From the NCBI GenBank assembly GCA_036477795.1, contig JAZGDL010000137.1, positions 1 through 6,828 of the forward strand: a DNA stretch of 6,828 nucleotides. Reading direction: 5' to 3'. The translations under genes and the position numbers were made by a program. This DNA is from JAZGDL01 sp036477795. GTDB lineage: Bacteria > Planctomycetota > Phycisphaerae > UBA1845. Position 1 is the first letter of the stretch. Each line of letters begins with the position of its first letter. Shown here piece by piece: positions 4,938 to 6,828 of this stretch. The notes under the pieces were generated by a model, which was not told the DNA's origin, ran no database searches, and saw nothing but the letters and a program-made list of their open reading frames with translations.

Positions 4938-6828
4938 ATGACTACTTCTACCGAAACATCGTACATGCTGTCGTGTTCCGTCAACGGATCGCCGGTGGAG
5001 CTGGCGATTACCGACGACTCGCTGACGCTGCTGGACATCCTCCGCGACGAACTGGGCATCACCTCGCCGAAGAACGGCTGCCAGCCGCAGGCCCAGTGCG
5101 GCTGCTGCACCGTGCTGGTGGACGCCAAGCCCATGCTCTCGTGCACAATGAAACCGTCACGCGTGGCGGGCAAGTCGATCACCACGCTCGAGGGGCTGGA
5201 TGACGAACACCGCAAGCAGCTCGCCGAGTCCTTCGTCCAGTGCGGCGGCGTGCAGTGCGGCTTCTGCATCCCCGGCTTTGCCATGCGGGCCGTCGGCTTG
5301 TGCAACAAAACCCCCCAGCCCACGCGGGACGAGATCAACAAGGCGGTTCGGCCGCACCTGTGCCGCTGCACCGGATACACCCAGATCATCGACGCCATTG
5401 AACTGTACAGCAAAGTACGTCAGGGTCAGCCGATGCCCGAGCCGTCGAATGGCGATCGGTCCGGCAAAGTCGGCACCAGCCTCGCGCGGTACACCGGCCA
5501 TGACGCGGTGCTGGGCGATCGCAAGTACATCGACGACATGACGGTGCCGGGGATGCTCTTCGGCGGGGTGCGACTGGCAGACCACCCCCGGGCCACGGTG
5601 ATCAAGATCGACGCGAGCAAGGCGCTGGCACTGCCCGGCGTGCACCGGGTGGTCACGGCCGCCGACGTGCCCGGCAAGCGCTACGTCGGCCTGATCGAAA
5701 GCGACTGGCCCATCTTCGTCGCCGAGGGTGAGGACACACGCTGCACAGGCGACATCATCGCCGCCGTCATTGCCGACACGCAGCAGCTTGCCCGCAAGGC
5801 AGCGGCGCTGATCGAAGTCGAATACAGCGTCAAGACGCCCGTCACTGACCCCCACGCCGCGCTCAAGCCCGATGCGCCGCTGGTGCACCCCGAGCGCGAA
5901 AGCAACCTGCTGAGCAAGTCGGTCCTGAAGCGGGGCGACGTTGAGCAGGCGTTCAGGCAGTGTGCTCACATTGTTGAGGACACCTACCGCACTCAGCACG
6001 TCGAACACCTGTTCCTTGAACCCGAAGCGTGCATCGCGGTGCCGCAGGGCAACAAGCCCGATCGTCGCGTGCACGTGTACAGCCAGGGCCAGGGCGTGTT
6101 CGATGACCAACGCCAGATCGCCTCGGCGCTCGGCGTCGATCTGGACCGCGTGCGGGTGGAACTGGTCAGCAACGGCGGCGCGTTCGGCGGCAAGGAGGAC
6201 ATGTCGATCCAGGCCCAGACGACCGTCATGGCCTGGCTGATCGGTAAGCCCGTCAAGATGACGCTCACGCGTCCGGAAAGCTTCCGTATCCATCCCAAAC
6301 GCCATCCGATCGAGTTGACCTACAAGATCGGCTGCGACGCCGACGGGCACATCCTCGCCGTCAAGGCCCGCATCATCGGCGATAAGGGCGCTTACGCATC
6401 CGTCGGCGCCAAAGTGCTCGAGCGCGCCGGCGGGCACTGCACCGGCCCGTACCGCGTGCCCCACCTCGACATGCAATCGCTGGCGGTTTACACGAACAAC
6501 CCGCCGTGCGGCGCGATGCGGGGCTTCGGCGCCAACCAGGCCGCGTTCGCCATCGAAGGCCTGCTGGACCGGCTGGCGGAAAAAGTCGGCATCGACGGGT
6601 ACGACATCCGCGACCGTAACATCCTCGAACCGGGCGAGGCTTTTGCGACCGGCCAGAGATTGGATAAACCCTTCGGCCTGCGCAAGACGTTGGAGGCGGT
6701 CAAATCGCAATACAAGAGCGCCAAGTACGCCGGGATCGCCTGCGGGATCAAGAACGTCGGCATCGGCAACGGCATGGCGGACATCGGCCGGGCCGCCCTC
6801 ACCGTGGAAGACGATGGCACCGTGCATA
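4938..6828 (+). CDS. Xanthine dehydrogenase-family molybdenum hydroxylase, fused [2Fe-2S] and molybdopterin domains, 3' partial
   Basis: 630 codons are visible and the frame runs open past the window end; fused proteins of this type are about 850-950 aa. Start: ATG at 4938 with GGGAGG 9 bases upstream. Residues 1-85 are a ferredoxin-like domain (Cys48, 54, 57, 69); 90-160 form the second [2Fe-2S] domain (Cys107, 110, 142, 144, with CRCTGY). The molybdopterin domain follows directly, without the FAD domain of classical xanthine dehydrogenase: Gln385 (bovine Gln767), GGAFGGKE at 413-420, and AMRGFGANQ near 526. By hand alignment Glu420 and Arg496 match bovine Glu802 and Arg880, which bind purine and differ in aldehyde oxidases; Arg528 matches Arg912. 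I infer hydroxylation of a purine in the cytoplasm, with electrons passed to a separate partner. The catalytic C-terminal Glu is outside the window. The XdhD-like or selenium-dependent xanthine dehydrogenase group is the best guess; selenium itself cannot be seen from sequence. Confidence 0.9.
   Translation, partial: MTTSTETSYMLSCSVNGSPVELAITDDSLTLLDILRDELGITSPKNGCQPQAQCGCCTVLVDAKPMLSCTMKPSRVAGKSITTLEGLDDEHRKQLAESFVQCGGVQCGFCIPGFAMRAVGLCNKTPQPTRDEINKAVRPHLCRCTGYTQIIDAIELYSKVRQGQPMPEPSNGDRSGKVGTSLARYTGHDAVLGDRKYIDDMTVPGMLFGGVRLADHPRATVIKIDASKALALPGVHRVVTAADVPGKRYVGLIESDWPIFVAEGEDTRCTGDIIAAVIADTQQLARKAAALIEVEYSVKTPVTDPHAALKPDAPLVHPERESNLLSKSVLKRGDVEQAFRQCAHIVEDTYRTQHVEHLFLEPEACIAVPQGNKPDRRVHVYSQGQGVFDDQRQIASALGVDLDRVRVELVSNGGAFGGKEDMSIQAQTTVMAWLIGKPVKMTLTRPESFRIHPKRHPIELTYKIGCDADGHILAVKARIIGDKGAYASVGAKVLERAGGHCTGPYRVPHLDMQSLAVYTNNPPCGAMRGFGANQAAFAIEGLLDRLAEKVGIDGYDIRDRNILEPGEAFATGQRLDKPFGLRKTLEAVKSQYKSAKYAGIACGIKNVGIGNGMADIGRAALTVEDDGTVH

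Noticed and set aside
4466..5203. A 245-codon plus-strand open frame overlapping the start of the xdh-like gene.
   Set aside because: It reads through the promoter region and then out of frame across the ferredoxin domain, with low-complexity Arg-rich sequence and no homologous motif.
5157..6827. A 556-codon open frame on the minus strand opposite the xdh-like gene.
   Set aside because: It is in codon register with the plus-strand gene, whose Fe-S cysteines, GGAFGGKE and RGFG motifs are clear. The antisense frame shows no recognisable domain and is the usual GC-rich shadow.
1..6828. CRISPR arrays, tRNA or rRNA genes, insertion sequences.
   Set aside because: I saw no regularly spaced direct repeats, no cloverleaf-like segments, no transposase motifs and no terminal repeats in the window.

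Overview
The window is GC-rich bacterial DNA carrying two divergent transcription units that look like part of a purine or ureide catabolic locus, of the type found in the E. coli ygeW-ygeX-ygeY-hyuA-yqeA/xdhD region and in uric-acid gene clusters of anaerobes. I cannot place the organism with confidence. The high GC, tight gene packing and the unfused-to-FAD molybdenum hydroxylase would fit an environmental anaerobe or facultative bacterium, possibly of a planctomycete-like lineage, but that is a weak inference.

The left unit reads on the minus strand from about 4735 down to 124. Its order is: a decayed start of a ygeY-like M20 peptidase gene (about 4731-4500), a threonine-synthase-family PLP enzyme (4489-3251), an aspartate-carbamoyltransferase-family protein (3149-2196), a YgeW-type knotted carbamoyltransferase (2191-1157) and a carbamate kinase (1086-124). 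A strong hairpin at 62-85 closes the unit. The right unit reads on the plus strand from 4938 past the window end. It encodes a FAD-less fusion of two [2Fe-2S] domains and a molybdopterin domain, keeping the Glu and Arg that mark purine-using xanthine dehydrogenases. The shared control region (about 4732-4937) holds candidate back-to-back promoters, a dyad centred between their -35 elements and a 9-bp inverted repeat just before the xdh ribosome binding site.

A working model: the molybdenum hydroxylase acts on the purine, enzymes outside the window open the rings, and the resulting ureido (carbamoyl-amino) product is phosphorolysed by the two carbamoyltransferases to carbamoyl phosphate. Carbamate kinase then turns this into ATP, CO2 and NH3. 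The PLP enzyme could deaminate the remaining diamino acid in place of YgeX. The oddest points are that the PyrB-like protein has lost the residues that bind aspartate while keeping the carbamoyl-phosphate site, and that the ygeY-like gene survives only as a frameshifted, internally deleted stub at the head of the operon.
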